A program made the translations under genes and the position numbers. From assembly GCA_016458225.1 (NCBI GenBank), contig JAEMGR010000030.1:62001-126000 (forward strand): a stretch of DNA of 64,000 nt, in the 5' to 3' direction. The notes under the pieces are model-generated. The model worked only from the letters and a program-made list of their open reading frames with translations. It did not search any database and had not been told where the DNA came from. This document shows, piece by piece, positions 63,977-64,000 of the stretch; within the stretch, counting starts at the first letter, position 1; each line of letters starts with the position of its first letter. This stretch comes from Myxococcaceae bacterium JPH2 (GTDB taxonomy: Bacteria; Myxococcota; Myxococcia; Myxococcales; Myxococcaceae).

Positions 63977-64000
63977 CCGTGCTCCTGTCCCGGGCGTTGC

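Overview
The window looks like chromosomal DNA from a myxobacterium (Myxococcus/Corallococcus/Archangium type; the genus cannot be fixed from sequence alone). Pointers are the very high G+C, frequent GTG starts, the many regulatory proteins (an orphan chemosensory operon, PilZ and DUF4388 proteins, two PhoB-type regulators), and the gene order plsX-fabHDG-acpP-fabF-rpiB-glyA-nrdR-ribDEH-nusB. I saw no tRNA, rRNA, insertion sequence, phage gene or CRISPR array.

Region 1 (1-5.2 kb, minus strand) is a phosphate-starvation locus: phoB-type regulator, OprP-like porin, pstS, pstC, pstA and the start of pstB, which runs off the left edge. Three sites built from GTGAC/GCAAC half-sites spaced exactly 11 bp apart look like PhoB boxes before phoB, the porin and pstC. 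Region 2 (5.2-20.5 kb, minus) holds two SPFH/band-7 proteins, a SulP permease fused to a gamma-type carbonic anhydrase, SixA, a TSUP/DUF1634 pair, a ClC protein with CBS domains, a secreted trypsin-like protease, a metallophosphoesterase, a PhoR/PhoB-like two-component pair, and a TPR-protein/lipoprotein pair.

Region 3 (20.7-32.8 kb, plus) is housekeeping: yceD-rpmF-plsX-fabH-fabD-fabG-acpP-fabF (fatty acid and phospholipid synthesis), rpiB, glyA, nrdR, ribD-ribE-ribH, nusB and a lone M17 N-terminal domain. Region 4 (32.85-43.5 kb, plus) is a tightly overlapped chemosensory operon, cheY-cheA-cheW-cheW-HEAT-cheR-cheB-cheY, with no MCP receptor, running by a 4-base overlap into an ABC exporter pair.

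Region 5 (43.6-52.1 kb, mixed strands) has a hydroxyacid dehydrogenase, two small membrane or exported proteins, asnS, leuS, a zinc-ribbon membrane protein, an LptE-like lipoprotein, rpsT, and MazG fused to a glyoxalase-like domain. Region 6 (52.25-62.84 kb, plus) has a large TPR/zinc-finger membrane protein, a DUF4388 protein, phoH, a 7TM-HD phosphodiesterase, a cupin-YbeY fusion, a DUF4105 membrane protein, and prfB with its programmed +1 frameshift. A PilZ protein on the minus strand closes the window, separated from prfB by a perfect 12-bp hairpin.

The most unusual items are the SulP-gammaCA, cupin-YbeY and MazG-VOC fusions, the receptor-less Che operon with a 664-residue HEAT protein coupled to an ABC exporter, and the 11-bp-periodic Pho boxes.
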